Source of the DNA: Ancylomarina sp963977525
GTDB lineage: Bacteria > Bacteroidota > Bacteroidia > Bacteroidales > Marinifilaceae
Assembly: GCA_963977525.1 (NCBI GenBank)
Contig: CAXBPC010000010.1
Location: 1 to 64,000 of the forward strand
DNA length: 64,000 bases
Direction of reading: 5' to 3'
Each line of letters opens with the position of its first letter. Position 1 is the stretch's first letter. Both the position numbers and the translations under genes were made by a program. Below the pieces are notes generated by a model. The model was not told the origin of the DNA. It searched no databases and saw only the letters and a list, made by a program, of their open reading frames with translations. Shown here one piece after another: positions 43,333 to 52,634 of this stretch.

Positions 43333-44658
43333 TTAATCAATTAGATCTCCTTCTACAGAGAAAGCAGTAGCCAATTTAATTTTGACGTCTACAATTTGTC
43401 CGATTAAATCTGTGTTTTCAGACAGAAATCGAACATTAATTTTTCCTTCAGTCAAACCAGCAAGATAGCCATCGTGTTTTGCAGCTGCTCTTACCAAAAC
43501 TCTAAAGGTTTTATCAAGCATGCTATCGTTATAGCTTCTCGAGGTCAATTTTAAATCCTGAGTTAGAACTTGATGGCGATCTTTCTTAATCTCCAATGGT
43601 ACTGAATCGAACCAGCGATGACTCAAAGCACCAGGGCGAGGCGAGTACTTCGCTATATAGGCCATATTAAAATCGAATTCTTTCATAGCAGCACGAGTGG
43701 CATCAAATTGCTCATCAGACTCACCAGTAAAACCAACAATAATATCAGTAAACAGCGTTGCTTCAGGAATTAATCGACGAATAGTTGAAACAGATTCGCG
43801 GTATTTCTCAAGACCATGCTTACGGTTCATTGCAATCAAAAGCTTATCGTCGCCTGATTGTAAAGGCAAGTGAATTTGCTTAGCTAAGCATTTGTATTGT
43901 GCGATTACTTCAATCACTTCATCAGACATATCTCGTGGGTGTGGCGAAGTGAAATAAACCCAAAACTCGGTTCCAATTTCATTTCCAAGCTCACCAACCT
44001 GACGGAGTAGTTCAGGAAACATGATTTCTGTATCAGGTCTATCTAAACCGTATGAGTTCACGTTTTGGCCTAATAAGGTGATCGATTTATATCCTCTTTC
44101 AGCCAATGATCTAACTTCATCAACAATCTCGGTAGAAGGACGAGAAACCTCGCGACCTCTTGTATAAGGAACGGCACAGAAAGAGCAAAACTTATCACAA
44201 CCATTCTGAATTGGCACAAAGGCCTCAAAATCCGAAGCATAATCAGGCTTCACATTCCAGAACTCAGAAATATTATCGTTTTGAGAATCATAACCATTTT
44301 GAATACCGTTTGGTGTTGTAATACCATACTGGTGGATCATCTCAGGCAGATTTGGCAAGTCTTTCATCTGAAAGATAATGTCGAAAAGCTTTAGGAATTT
44401 CTCATGATCAGAAGGCAATACACAACCAGAAACGAATGTGATTAGGTTGGATTTATTCTTCCACTTATTCCATTTATGAATTTTAGAATAAACCTTATCA
44501 ATAGCATTCTGACGAACTGAACAAGCCAGAATACCAATAAGATTAGCTTCTTTTTCGTCCTCAGTATAGGTGTAACCCATTTGTTCAATCACGGTTCTAA
44601 CACGCTCTCCGTCAGAAGCGTTCATTTGACAACCAAGTGATATAAGATGATATTTCAT
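43333..44658 (-). CDS. miaB: MiaB-family tRNA methylthiotransferase
   Basis: A 441-residue radical-SAM enzyme. N-terminal cluster cysteines are in LGCQMNASDGERV, LACSVRQNAI and SGCVLPSD. The CxxxCxxC motif is NGCDKFCSFCAVPYTRGREVSRP. The region LLGQNVNSYG and a C-terminal TRAM-like part (GYLAGLTEGKINVRFL) fit MiaB, which adds methylthio to i6A37. The third cysteine context (GCVLPSD, not GCxAQ) is unusual, so it could be a second MiaB-like paralogue rather than the main MiaB. Confidence 0.88.
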   Translation of the reverse strand: MKYHLISLGCQMNASDGERVRTVIEQMGYTYTEDEKEANLIGILACSVRQNAIDKVYSKIHKWNKWKNKSNLITFVSGCVLPSDHEKFLKLFDIIFQMKDLPNLPEMIHQYGITTPNGIQNGYDSQNDNISEFWNVKPDYASDFEAFVPIQNGCDKFCSFCAVPYTRGREVSRPSTEIVDEVRSLAERGYKSITLLGQNVNSYGLDRPDTEIMFPELLRQVGELGNEIGTEFWVYFTSPHPRDMSDEVIEVIAQYKCLAKQIHLPLQSGDDKLLIAMNRKHGLEKYRESVSTIRRLIPEATLFTDIIVGFTGESDEQFDATRAAMKEFDFNMAYIAKYSPRPGALSHRWFDSVPLEIKKDRHQVLTQDLKLTSRSYNDSMLDKTFRVLVRAAAKHDGYLAGLTEGKINVRFLSENTDLIGQIVDVKIKLATAFSVEGDLID

Positions 44659-44782
44659 TTCAATCTGATAATATGATGATTAGCTAAAATACAGGTGCTA
44701 ACTAAAGCACCATGTCGATTTACCAATCCTTACTCCAAAACTAAAAGCCAAACAAAGCTTGACTCAATATGTTATACCTTTT

Positions 44783-45427
44783 TTAAAAATAAACTTCGGT
44801 ATGAATAGGACCCAGCTTGATACCTTGCTTTTCAAGAATATCATAAGCCTCGTAAATCATATGACAATTGCCGCAAAGATAACAGATTGTATCAGGTGAG
44901 ACGGGGTTTTTCAGAAGATATTCTGTTACGCGACCATTAAAATCACCTGTATTTTCACCTGAAGTACATAAAATGTATCGATTCGAGTCGTATGATTCTT
45001 TTTCGTAGGCTTCTTCTTTATGGCGAATACCATGCAAAAGGGTATAATCCATTTCTGGATGAGTGTGTATAAAGCTATGGATAGGTGAAATACCTGTACC
45101 AGTACTTATAAACATGAATTTCTTATTTTTCACCTCGCCAGCTTTTAAAGCAAAGTGACCGAATGCGCCATCTATGTCAAGCTCATCACCTGGTTTGCAT
45201 TTTTTAAGTTTCTTCGATAGTAAACCATCTTCAACTTCCTTTATCAGAACTTCAATGTAATCATCTTGTTCTGCACTGTATATGGAGTATTCTCTACGAT
45301 CAATGCTGCCACTAAACCCTAGAGTAATATATTGTCCTGTTTTAAATGTAAAATCCTTTTTCTCCAAACGAATAATATAAGTCGATGGAGTCAGGTTTCT
45401 AAGGCTAATTACTTGATGTGAATTCAT
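44783..45427 (-). CDS. Ferredoxin-NADP reductase-like FAD/NAD oxidoreductase
   Basis: A 214-residue flavin reductase of the FNR superfamily. The FAD motif RREYSIYS (about 42-49) and the NAD(P) pyrophosphate motif STGTGISPIHSF (about 108-119) are present, with LCGNCHMIYEAYDIL near the C-terminus and a terminal aromatic (VYF). No ferredoxin domain is attached. The electron partner is unknown. Confidence 0.88.
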   Translation of the reverse strand: MNSHQVISLRNLTPSTYIIRLEKKDFTFKTGQYITLGFSGSIDRREYSIYSAEQDDYIEVLIKEVEDGLLSKKLKKCKPGDELDIDGAFGHFALKAGEVKNKKFMFISTGTGISPIHSFIHTHPEMDYTLLHGIRHKEEAYEKESYDSNRYILCTSGENTGDFNGRVTEYLLKNPVSPDTICYLCGNCHMIYEAYDILEKQGIKLGPIHTEVYF

Positions 45428-45574
45428 TTATTTTGTTTCTTGCTTTTATCAAATAGGGCTGTATTTGTATCGATATATATTATGTGGAATCAATAAGAAT
45501 AAGCTTTCGCAAAATAAGATGTTTTTATCCGAAATAGCAAGTACTGGAAGACTTTTGTGGCAAAGGGTAGAGTT

Positions 45575-45680
45575 ATTTGCCCGCGTGAAGGAGTGAAGTG
45601 ACAAATACAGTTATTGTGAAGGAGCAAAGCGACGATAATTGTCATTGCGATTGAGCCTAAGCGAGAGAAGTAATCTCTCA
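45575..45680. repeat. Degenerate REP-like repeats
   Basis: Two related segments, AAGGAGTGAAGTGAC (about 45587-45601) and AAGGAGCAAAGCGAC (about 45619-45633), are followed by GTCATTGCGATTGAG and GAGAGAAGTAATCTCTC. These resemble the widespread GTCATTGCGAG...AAGCAATCTC intergenic palindromes. The copies are imperfect. The rest of the 557-bp gap 45428-45984 shows no gene. Confidence 0.5.
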
Positions 45681-45935
45681 ATAAAAGAACAACTCTTCAT
45701 ACTAGCACAGCTCATTTATCATGAGATTCCTATGTCTTCATTCTTTGGCCCCGTAATGATACCTGTTTTATATTAAGAGTAAGGTTAAAATTAGTTTGTC
45801 ATATTTTCATTATTTTTCAAGTTCTGATTCTTGTTAAGAATTGTTTATTAGATAGGTTAGGTGTGTTTTTTAAGAAATTACCAATAAAATAATCTCAAAT
45901 TCATTTAGAGAGAAACAACCAAATGAAAAAAAATA

Positions 45936-45943
45936 TATATTTG
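45936..45943 (+). promoter_or_regulatory. -7 box of the polyamine operon
   Basis: TATATTTG is an exact TAnnTTTG match, 41 bp upstream of the arginine decarboxylase start. No -33 TTTG lies at 19-22 nt. Confidence 0.45.
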
Positions 45944-45984
45944 CTCACTTTTTTATAAAAACGATCTTACTTTTTATGATATAA

Positions 45985-47391
45985 ATGAAGAATACATATT
46001 TTGATTTGATTGAGCAAACTTATTATTTTCCTCAGGAAGGTTTTGATTTGCGCGGTGGCTATTTGTCTTTTCATGGAGTATCCATTAAATATTTAATTGA
46101 AAAATACGGGACACCTTTCCGACTAATTTATCTTCCTCGGATTGGAGAACAGATAAAAAAAGCACGAAACCTTTTCAATCGTGCTATTAAAGCGTCGCAT
46201 TATCGAGGCAAGTATCATTATTGTTATTGCACAAAGTGCTGTCACTTTCACCATGTTATTGGTGAGGCGCTTAAGCAGAACGTCAATCTCGAAACATCAT
46301 CTTCTTTCGATATCGATTTGATTCTTAAGCTCCATGAAAAGGGAGAGCTGGATCAGACACGTACGATTGTGCACAATGGTTACAAAACCACTGATTATTT
46401 GGCTAAGATTATCAAGTTGATTGATGCAGGATTTGAGAATTGTATTATCATTCTTGATAGTACTAGTGAAATGGGGCGACTGCAGAAGTTAGTCGGAGCT
46501 AGAAAGATTAAGATTGGTGTACGAATGGCTATCAACGAAGAGCCACAATCAGCTTATTACACGTCTCGACTAGGAATTCGTCCTGAAGAGATGCTTGAGT
46601 TCTTTAATGAGCACATTAAAGACAATGAAAATGTGGAATTGAAAATGTTTCACTTTTTTGTTGATTCGGGAATTAAGGATAGCCTTTATTATTGGGGAGA
46701 ATTCCAAAAGGCTCTGAACCTTTTTGTTGATTTAAAGAAAGAGTCTCCATCGCTTGATTCCTTAAATCTTGGAGGTGGGTTTCCGATTCGAAACCATCTC
46801 GGTTTTGAGTACGATTACGAGTATATGATTCGTGAGATCGTTAATAATATTAAGGAAGCATGCGATACTGGAGGCGTTCATGAACCTGATATTTATACTG
46901 AATTTGGGAAATATACGGTTGGTGAAAGTGGAGCTATCATTTTCGAAGTTGTAGAACAGAAACAACAAAACGATCATGAATTGTGGTACATCATCAATAA
47001 CTCATTAATGAACACCATTCCTGATGCTTGGTCTATACATGAGAAATTCATTTTATTACCAATTAATAAATGGGATAACGAATACACCAAAATCAATATT
47101 GGTGGTATTTCTTGTGATCATTCTGACTATTACAATTCTGAGGACTTTAATCAGCAAATAATGCTGCCTAAATTCTCAGATAAGGACAAGGAACCACTCT
47201 ATATAGGTTTTTTCCATACGGGAGCTTATCAAGATTCCATTTCGGGCTATGGAGGTATTAAGCATTGTTTAATTCCATCGCCAAAGCACGTTATAGTGGA
47301 CAGAGACGAATCGGGAAACTTTGTAGACTATATGTATAGAAACGAGCAGAGTGTTGATGATATGATGAATATTTTGGGTTACAACGAATAA
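45985..47391 (+). CDS. speA: Biosynthetic arginine decarboxylase-like PLP enzyme
   Basis: A 468-residue fold-type III PLP decarboxylase. The Schiff-base lysine is in the CYCTKCCHFHHV block (around residue 84), the phosphate-binding GGGFPIRNH at about 264-272 and the substrate-binding FFHTGAYQD near 411-419. It is shorter than the E. coli SpeA form, as usual for Bacteroidota. The downstream agmatinase, 9 bp away, supports arginine to agmatine as the reaction. It could also accept another basic amino acid. Confidence 0.88.
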   Translation: MKNTYFDLIEQTYYFPQEGFDLRGGYLSFHGVSIKYLIEKYGTPFRLIYLPRIGEQIKKARNLFNRAIKASHYRGKYHYCYCTKCCHFHHVIGEALKQNVNLETSSSFDIDLILKLHEKGELDQTRTIVHNGYKTTDYLAKIIKLIDAGFENCIIILDSTSEMGRLQKLVGARKIKIGVRMAINEEPQSAYYTSRLGIRPEEMLEFFNEHIKDNENVELKMFHFFVDSGIKDSLYYWGEFQKALNLFVDLKKESPSLDSLNLGGGFPIRNHLGFEYDYEYMIREIVNNIKEACDTGGVHEPDIYTEFGKYTVGESGAIIFEVVEQKQQNDHELWYIINNSLMNTIPDAWSIHEKFILLPINKWDNEYTKINIGGISCDHSDYYNSEDFNQQIMLPKFSDKDKEPLYIGFFHTGAYQDSISGYGGIKHCLIPSPKHVIVDRDESGNFVDYMYRNEQSVDDMMNILGYNE

Positions 47392-47400
47392 GATAACGAG

Positions 47401-48261
47401 ATGAATAATTTTGCTGGAATTGAAGATGAGTTTGCAGCCTTTGGTTCTGCCTCAGTCTTATTACAATCTATCCCATACGATGGAACGAGTACCTGGGGAA
47501 AAGGTGCTGATAATGGTTTTGAAGCATTCCTAGGTGCTGCTGAAAATATGGAACTATACGATATAGAGACAGACTCTGAAGTTTACACAAAAGGGGTGCA
47601 TATTCTTCCTGAATTGACTGTGGATCATAGTCCAGAAGCAGTTTTCGAAGAATCGTATCGTGTGGCTAAGAAAATGATAGAAACAGGAAAGTTTCCGACT
47701 TTTTTTGGTGGGGAACATTCTATTAGCATTGGAATCATAAAAGCCTTTTACGAACAGCATCCTGATATTACGGTTTTGCATTTGGATGCACATGCCGACC
47801 TTCGAGCGGATTATATGGGAACACCTTATAATCATGCCTGTGCTTTGCACGATGCTTCGAAGAATACCAACCTGATTCAGGTCGGTATCCGAAGTATGGA
47901 TAGCTCTGAATTGCCTTATCTGAATAAAGAAAAGTGTTTTTTTGCCGAAGATATTTATGGGAGAGACGATTGGATGCAAAAATCTATCGATATGATGGGA
48001 GACAAGGTTTACATCTCTTTCGACTTAGACGTCCTCGATCCATCGATAATGCCAGCAACAGGAACTCCCGAACCAGGAGGTTTAGATTGGAACACGACCA
48101 TTCGCTATTTGAGGAAGGTGTTCGAACAGAAAACAGTATTGGGTTTCGACTTAGTTGAACTGGCTCCTATAAAGGGAAATAAGGCTCCAGAATTCTTAGT
48201 CGCCAAATTATATTACAAAATGTTGTCGTATAAATTTATGGCAAAAACATTAAATGCATAA
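47401..48261 (+). CDS. speB: Agmatinase
   Basis: A 286-residue ureohydrolase that hydrolyses agmatine to putrescine and urea. The manganese-binding motifs are intact: GGEHSISIG (His), LHLDAHADLR (Asp, His, Asp) and SFDLDVLDPSIMPATGTPEPGG (Asp, Asp). It is second in the operon, after arginine decarboxylase and 29 bp before the deoxyhypusine-synthase-like gene. Confidence 0.95.
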   Translation: MNNFAGIEDEFAAFGSASVLLQSIPYDGTSTWGKGADNGFEAFLGAAENMELYDIETDSEVYTKGVHILPELTVDHSPEAVFEESYRVAKKMIETGKFPTFFGGEHSISIGIIKAFYEQHPDITVLHLDAHADLRADYMGTPYNHACALHDASKNTNLIQVGIRSMDSSELPYLNKEKCFFAEDIYGRDDWMQKSIDMMGDKVYISFDLDVLDPSIMPATGTPEPGGLDWNTTIRYLRKVFEQKTVLGFDLVELAPIKGNKAPEFLVAKLYYKMLSYKFMAKTLNA

Positions 48262-48290
48262 TCACTTAGAGGTTTATAATAATTACTAAA

Positions 48291-49268
48291 ATGAACACAA
48301 AAGGACCAATTTCACAGTTTGTAACAGAACATTACAAGCATTTCAATGCAGCAACTTTGGTTGATGCAGCTAAGGCTTACGAACAACAGCTTGAGCAGGG
48401 AAATAAAATGATGATTACACTTGCTGGTGCGATGAGTACGGCGGAGTTAGGAAAATCATTGGCTGAAATGATTCGTCAGGACAAAGTGCAAATCATCACT
48501 TGTACGGGAGCTAATCTTGAAGAAGATATTATGAATTTGGTAGCGCATTCACATTATCGACGTGTGCCTGATTACCGTGATTTTACACCACAACAAGAGT
48601 GGGATTTATTGGAGCAGGGCTTAAACCGTGTAACCGATACTTGTATTCCTGAAGAGGAGGCTTTCCGCCGATTACAGAAACATATTTATGAAATATGGAA
48701 GACTGCCGAAGAGGCTGGAGAGCGCTATTTGCCGCACGAGTATATGTATAAGATGTTACTTTCGGGCGTATTGGAGCAATATTACGAAATCGATCCTAAG
48801 GATTCGTGGATGCTGGCTGCTGCCGAAAAGAATTTACCGATAGTGGTTCCGGGTTGGGAAGACTCAACCATGGGAAACATCTTTGCTTCCTACTGTTTGA
48901 AAGGGGAGTTGAAGCCATCAACTATGAAATCGGGAATAGAATATATGACTTGGTTAGCCGATTGGTACACTGACAATACTCAGGATAATGGCATTGGATT
49001 CTTCCAGATTGGTGGCGGTATTGCGGGTGATTTCCCAATTTGTGTGGTGCCTATGCTTTATCAGGATATGGAAAGAACCAATACGCCTTTCTGGAGCTAT
49101 TTTTGCCAGATTTCAGACTCAACAACCAGTTATGGATCTTATTCTGGAGCTGTACCTAATGAGAAAATAACTTGGGGAAAGCTTGATATCAACACACCAA
49201 AATTTATCGTAGAATCTGATGCAACTATTGTTGCTCCCTTAATTTTTGCATATCTTTTGGGCTGGTAA
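48291..49268 (+). CDS. Deoxyhypusine synthase-like / homospermidine synthase-like protein
   Basis: A 325-residue member of the deoxyhypusine synthase family. The active-site lysine is in ITWGKLD (about residue 297), and NAD-binding blocks include TLAGAMSTAELGKS and TCTGANLEEDIMNL. Bacteria lack eIF5A, and bacterial relatives make homospermidine or related polyamines. Here it follows an arginine decarboxylase and agmatinase, so it probably uses putrescine. The GGG-IAG region differs from the GGG-VVKH of eukaryotic enzymes. Confidence 0.9.
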   Translation: MNTKGPISQFVTEHYKHFNAATLVDAAKAYEQQLEQGNKMMITLAGAMSTAELGKSLAEMIRQDKVQIITCTGANLEEDIMNLVAHSHYRRVPDYRDFTPQQEWDLLEQGLNRVTDTCIPEEEAFRRLQKHIYEIWKTAEEAGERYLPHEYMYKMLLSGVLEQYYEIDPKDSWMLAAAEKNLPIVVPGWEDSTMGNIFASYCLKGELKPSTMKSGIEYMTWLADWYTDNTQDNGIGFFQIGGGIAGDFPICVVPMLYQDMERTNTPFWSYFCQISDSTTSYGSYSGAVPNEKITWGKLDINTPKFIVESDATIVAPLIFAYLLGW

Positions 49269-49295
49269 TTAACACTTAACTATTTTATTCTAATC

Positions 49296-49613
49296 ATGGA
49301 AACGAACAAGCCAAAAGTCATTCAGAATTATGAAAAGCTCTCAACAGTCATAAAGGAGCAGATTAAACTTCATTACCTTGAAGGCTTTAGTGAACACCTT
49401 ATTGAATTTACAAATCCAAAAGGTGAGTTAGTATCTGCTTTACCATTCGAAACTGAGGAGAAAATCTATATGGTTCGAATGTCGGTACGTAAGGCAATGG
49501 AATTGGTGGATCAGGATTCTGATTATGATGATGATGGCGTACTCTTGAGTAGTAGAAGAGAACAGTATGAAGAGAAGTATGAGGAGAAGTATGCCGATGA
49601 TGACGAAGATTAG
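49296..49613 (+). CDS. Small acidic protein, function unknown
   Basis: A 105-residue protein. The first about 75 residues look folded (helix-strand pattern QIKLHYLEGFSEHLIEFTN). The tail is strongly acidic and low in complexity (DQDSDYDDDG; EEKYEEKYADDDED). No family was recognised beyond similar small Bacteroidota proteins. It closes the polyamine operon 27 bp after the previous stop and is followed by a terminator. Confidence 0.7.
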   Translation: METNKPKVIQNYEKLSTVIKEQIKLHYLEGFSEHLIEFTNPKGELVSALPFETEEKIYMVRMSVRKAMELVDQDSDYDDDGVLLSSRREQYEEKYEEKYADDDED

Positions 49614-49632
49614 AATGCTTCGTAAAATGTAT

Positions 49633-49664
49633 AAAGGCTGCCTAAGTGATTGGGCAGCCTTTAT
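49633..49664. terminator. Terminator between the polyamine operon and the ATP-grasp gene
   Basis: A 10-bp stem AAAGGCTGCC / GGCAGCCTTT with a 10-nt loop, between two convergent genes. Both flanks are A/T-rich. Confidence 0.85.
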
Positions 49665-49676
49665 ACATTTAGGGAT

Positions 49677-51833
49677 TTATTTACGAATATTTTTCACCAA
49701 AACTAAGGCAAGTAATAATGAACGTTCAATTAAACTATGTCTAATTATACGTTCGTTTTCTGATGGCAAGAACTCACCAATAGGTCCCATACCATCAATT
49801 TTTGGAATGTCTTTTTGAATGTGACAGATATCAGCAGAACTCCAGCGGTGTTCCTTCGAAATACGAACATCAATCTGCTTAGCTATGGTTTGAATTGATT
49901 CAAAAAATGCTTTTGATTTCTCAGTTTCCAACATGGCAGGGCGTTTAAGTCCACCTTCCATTTTTGCTTGATAGATTTTACTTCGTTTTTGCTGAGTAAA
50001 GATTTTTTTCAGCTTTTGTTCAATACCCTCCAGAATCTCTTCTGAATTGTGTCTGATACTGATGCCAGCAGAGCCATAAGCATACATTTTGAAAATATTA
50101 CTCTTAAATTGAATATCAAAAGGAGCAATAACATTATTGCTGTCACCTTGAGAGATATCAGAAATGGCTGCTAATGTTTTATTGAATTGCATGGCAGTAC
50201 TCGACACATGTTCAGGATTATCTTTTTTGAGCAATTTCGTTTCAAAACGATAAAGAGCCGAACCTGATCGTGACAAGATTAAGCCTCCCGTTTTAGATGA
50301 ACCACTTAAAGAAATAACTTGGCTTGCATTATCAGATTTCTGCTGAATGATTGCTTTAGAATAACGACCATCAATTACCGAATCGGTAATCAGTAAAATA
50401 CCAATATTAACTTTTTTAATGGCGCGAGTAAATCTTAATGATTGCAAGGCCGAAAGTAGAATCGCTATCCCTCCTTTATTTTCCCATACTCCAGTACCTT
50501 CCAAATATTGCTCATGCTCATTGTAACTCTCGTGTTCAGCCAATTTAACTCTATTGTCAATAGGCTGAATAATAAGATAATCTACTTTTTTATTGAATGA
50601 ATTTGTTAGGTATGTAATGTTACCAACTTCAAGTTGTGGGTATATTTCTTGCGTAAAACCCATATGGCTGAGTTCTCGGCTAATTAGTTCACTGCAATAG
50701 TTTACCCCTTCAACATTTCGCACATGTGTGTCGGTGTCAACTAAAGTTTTAAGGAATTTTTCGGTGTGCTGCTGACGTGTTTTTATATAAGTTCGCATTC
50801 GCGATGACTGAGAAACTTTGCCTTTTTTATTATCACCAGTTGGTTGCGGAATTGTGTTTGTAAAATATCGAACAGATGCCACATCAAGCATTTTATTCAC
50901 TAAGGCTTCAAAATCATAGCCTGCAACACGTGCAGCAGTAGGGTATGAACCCGATTCACCCAAGCTTGCCATCGAATTAATCTCTAGAAGATAAATGTTA
51001 TCATTTTCGTCAAGACGAATGTCAACACGAGCAAAATCTCGCAAATTAAGAGCATTGAAAGCATCAATACTCATCTTTTGCATTCTTTCGGCTAGTTCAG
51101 GCGAAATATTTGCAGGACAAACCTTTTTTCTAGGCTTGTGCTTTTTGTCGTCAACTGTCTGAATAGCATCCGGATCTCCATCCAAATCTATTTCTAAAAC
51201 AGGGAATGTCTCAACAGGCGAATTTCCCAAAATACCCACACAGAACTCACGCCCTGGGATAAATTGCTCAACCAACGCTTGCTGTGAAAACTCGGTCACT
51301 ATAAAATGAATGGCTTCGCGTAAATCATCATCATTATAAACCACCTTTAACCCAAAAGAAACACTTTCCATTTTAGGTTTTACGATTACAGGATATTTAA
51401 CCGTGCTTACATCTTCTTCTGGGGAATTGAATACCCAAAAATCAGGCGTGCACAGCTTGTTATTCTTCCATATAATCTTAGTTAAGATTTTATCTAAAGC
51501 TAACGCATGGCCCGATGGTGATGAACCGACATAAGGTAAGCCAAGCATTTCGAGCATTGATGGGATATGTGTATATCGACTTTCACCTTGAATGCCATAA
51601 GCCATATTAAACACCATGCCCATTTGTTCTCCTTCGTTTACACTAGGCATAAAGTTCTCCAAACGTTCTATTATCTGTTTATTCCCATCAAGAATAGCCA
51701 CATTATGGCCTGCTTTTTCCAGACTATTGGCTACTTTTTTAACCGTTTGTTCATTGTAGAACTCCTTGTTTTGCATTCCGAAGGTATTAATCACTCCATG
51801 AATGTCCTTATTGTAGATAAGAGCTATTTTCAC
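49677..51833 (-). CDS. ATP-grasp (D-Ala-D-Ala ligase-like) fused to M20-like domain
   Basis: A 718-residue fusion. Residues 1-330 form a D-alanine-D-alanine ligase-like ATP-grasp unit: substrate/ATP blocks at 146-165 (YPVIVKPKMESVSFGLKVV) and EQFIPGREFCVG, and metal ligands Asp271, Glu284 and Asn286 in RVDIRLDENDNIYLLEINS. Residues about 350-718 resemble an M20 peptidase fold, but the metal and catalytic positions look lost. The GHxD motif is QPID (423-426), GxGxxDxKGG is GTGVWENKGG (446-455), and the catalytic Glu pair is Ser485-Val486. It is probably a carboxylate-amine ligase of unknown substrate with a non-catalytic or remodelled M20 half. An amidotransferase gene lies 11 bp upstream. Confidence 0.85.
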   Translation of the reverse strand: MKIALIYNKDIHGVINTFGMQNKEFYNEQTVKKVANSLEKAGHNVAILDGNKQIIERLENFMPSVNEGEQMGMVFNMAYGIQGESRYTHIPSMLEMLGLPYVGSSPSGHALALDKILTKIIWKNNKLCTPDFWVFNSPEEDVSTVKYPVIVKPKMESVSFGLKVVYNDDDLREAIHFIVTEFSQQALVEQFIPGREFCVGILGNSPVETFPVLEIDLDGDPDAIQTVDDKKHKPRKKVCPANISPELAERMQKMSIDAFNALNLRDFARVDIRLDENDNIYLLEINSMASLGESGSYPTAARVAGYDFEALVNKMLDVASVRYFTNTIPQPTGDNKKGKVSQSSRMRTYIKTRQQHTEKFLKTLVDTDTHVRNVEGVNYCSELISRELSHMGFTQEIYPQLEVGNITYLTNSFNKKVDYLIIQPIDNRVKLAEHESYNEHEQYLEGTGVWENKGGIAILLSALQSLRFTRAIKKVNIGILLITDSVIDGRYSKAIIQQKSDNASQVISLSGSSKTGGLILSRSGSALYRFETKLLKKDNPEHVSSTAMQFNKTLAAISDISQGDSNNVIAPFDIQFKSNIFKMYAYGSAGISIRHNSEEILEGIEQKLKKIFTQQKRSKIYQAKMEGGLKRPAMLETEKSKAFFESIQTIAKQIDVRISKEHRWSSADICHIQKDIPKIDGMGPIGEFLPSENERIIRHSLIERSLLLALVLVKNIRK

Positions 51834-51844
51834 TTTCTTATGTA

Positions 51845-52420
51845 TTAAAGTATATTACAAATGTTTAAAAAATTCTTTACCATTAGCATGCCATCAGCAC
51901 CTGAAACCTCGGGGTGTGATTGAAATCCATAAATGGTTTTGGTTTTGTGTTTTATAATTTCATTGGGACACGAGTCTGATGATGCTAAGCACTCAAATTC
52001 AGAAGGGAGTTCAGCAACATGAAAGGAATGACGTTTTACTAAACTGACTTCATTACTTTCAAGCCCTTTGAATATGGGGTCTTCGGGCTTAATTATCCTT
52101 ACAATTTCTTTTTTCCCATGGTATTCGGGAAGTCTCTTGATTCTACCTTGATAGGCAACAGCCAAAATTTCGTGACCGAGACAAAAGCCCAATACAGGTA
52201 CATCAAAGTTCATTAGGGCAACAAAATTCGATGTAAGGCTGAGCGGTTCGTAAGGATTTCCTCTTCCTCCTGAAAGAATAATCCCTTTTATATCTGCTTT
52301 AGCAGATAATGTAATGGGTTGGTTGTGATCAAAAAAGACATAGTCGAAATCTTGCTCAGCAAGAAATTGACGTTTGAACCTTTTAATAAAAGCACTCTGA
52401 TTATCGATAATGAGTAACAT
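51845..52420 (-). CDS. Class I glutamine amidotransferase-like protein
   Basis: A 191-residue stand-alone GATase1 domain resembling the amidotransferase part of GMP or anthranilate synthase. The nucleophile is Cys80 in GFCLGHE, with His169 and Glu171 in GFQSHPEVSG completing the triad, and SGGRGNPYEP forms the oxyanion region. It could release ammonia for, or hydrolyse a gamma-glutamyl product of, the ATP-grasp partner encoded 11 bp downstream. The function is inferred from context only. Confidence 0.88.
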   Translation of the reverse strand: MLLIIDNQSAFIKRFKRQFLAEQDFDYVFFDHNQPITLSAKADIKGIILSGGRGNPYEPLSLTSNFVALMNFDVPVLGFCLGHEILAVAYQGRIKRLPEYHGKKEIVRIIKPEDPIFKGLESNEVSLVKRHSFHVAELPSEFECLASSDSCPNEIIKHKTKTIYGFQSHPEVSGADGMLMVKNFLNICNIL

Positions 52421-52445
52421 CTGATCATAGTATTAGTTTCAATAA

Positions 52446-52453
52446 CAAATTTA
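52446..52453 (-). promoter_or_regulatory. -7 box of the amidotransferase/ATP-grasp operon
   Basis: The minus strand reads TAAATTTG, an exact TAnnTTTG match, 26 bp upstream of the amidotransferase start. No clear -33 box was found. Confidence 0.45.
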
Positions 52454-52634
52454 GCTAATAATCTCATGTAATTTGCATGCTGTAACCCGCTATAGTGACT
52501 ATTTAGAAAAATAATAATAATGCTTTTACGGTAAGCATATATCTTGCTTAAAGCAATATATTGGGAGGTTAATGTTTGCCCATAGTCGGCTACAAACAAA
52601 CTGGCTGACCTAGACTAAGGAAAAAAGCTCTCTA

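Noticed and set aside
49677..51833. Functional M20 peptidase
   Set aside because: The His, Asp and Glu-Glu positions of M20 enzymes are not present in the fused domain.
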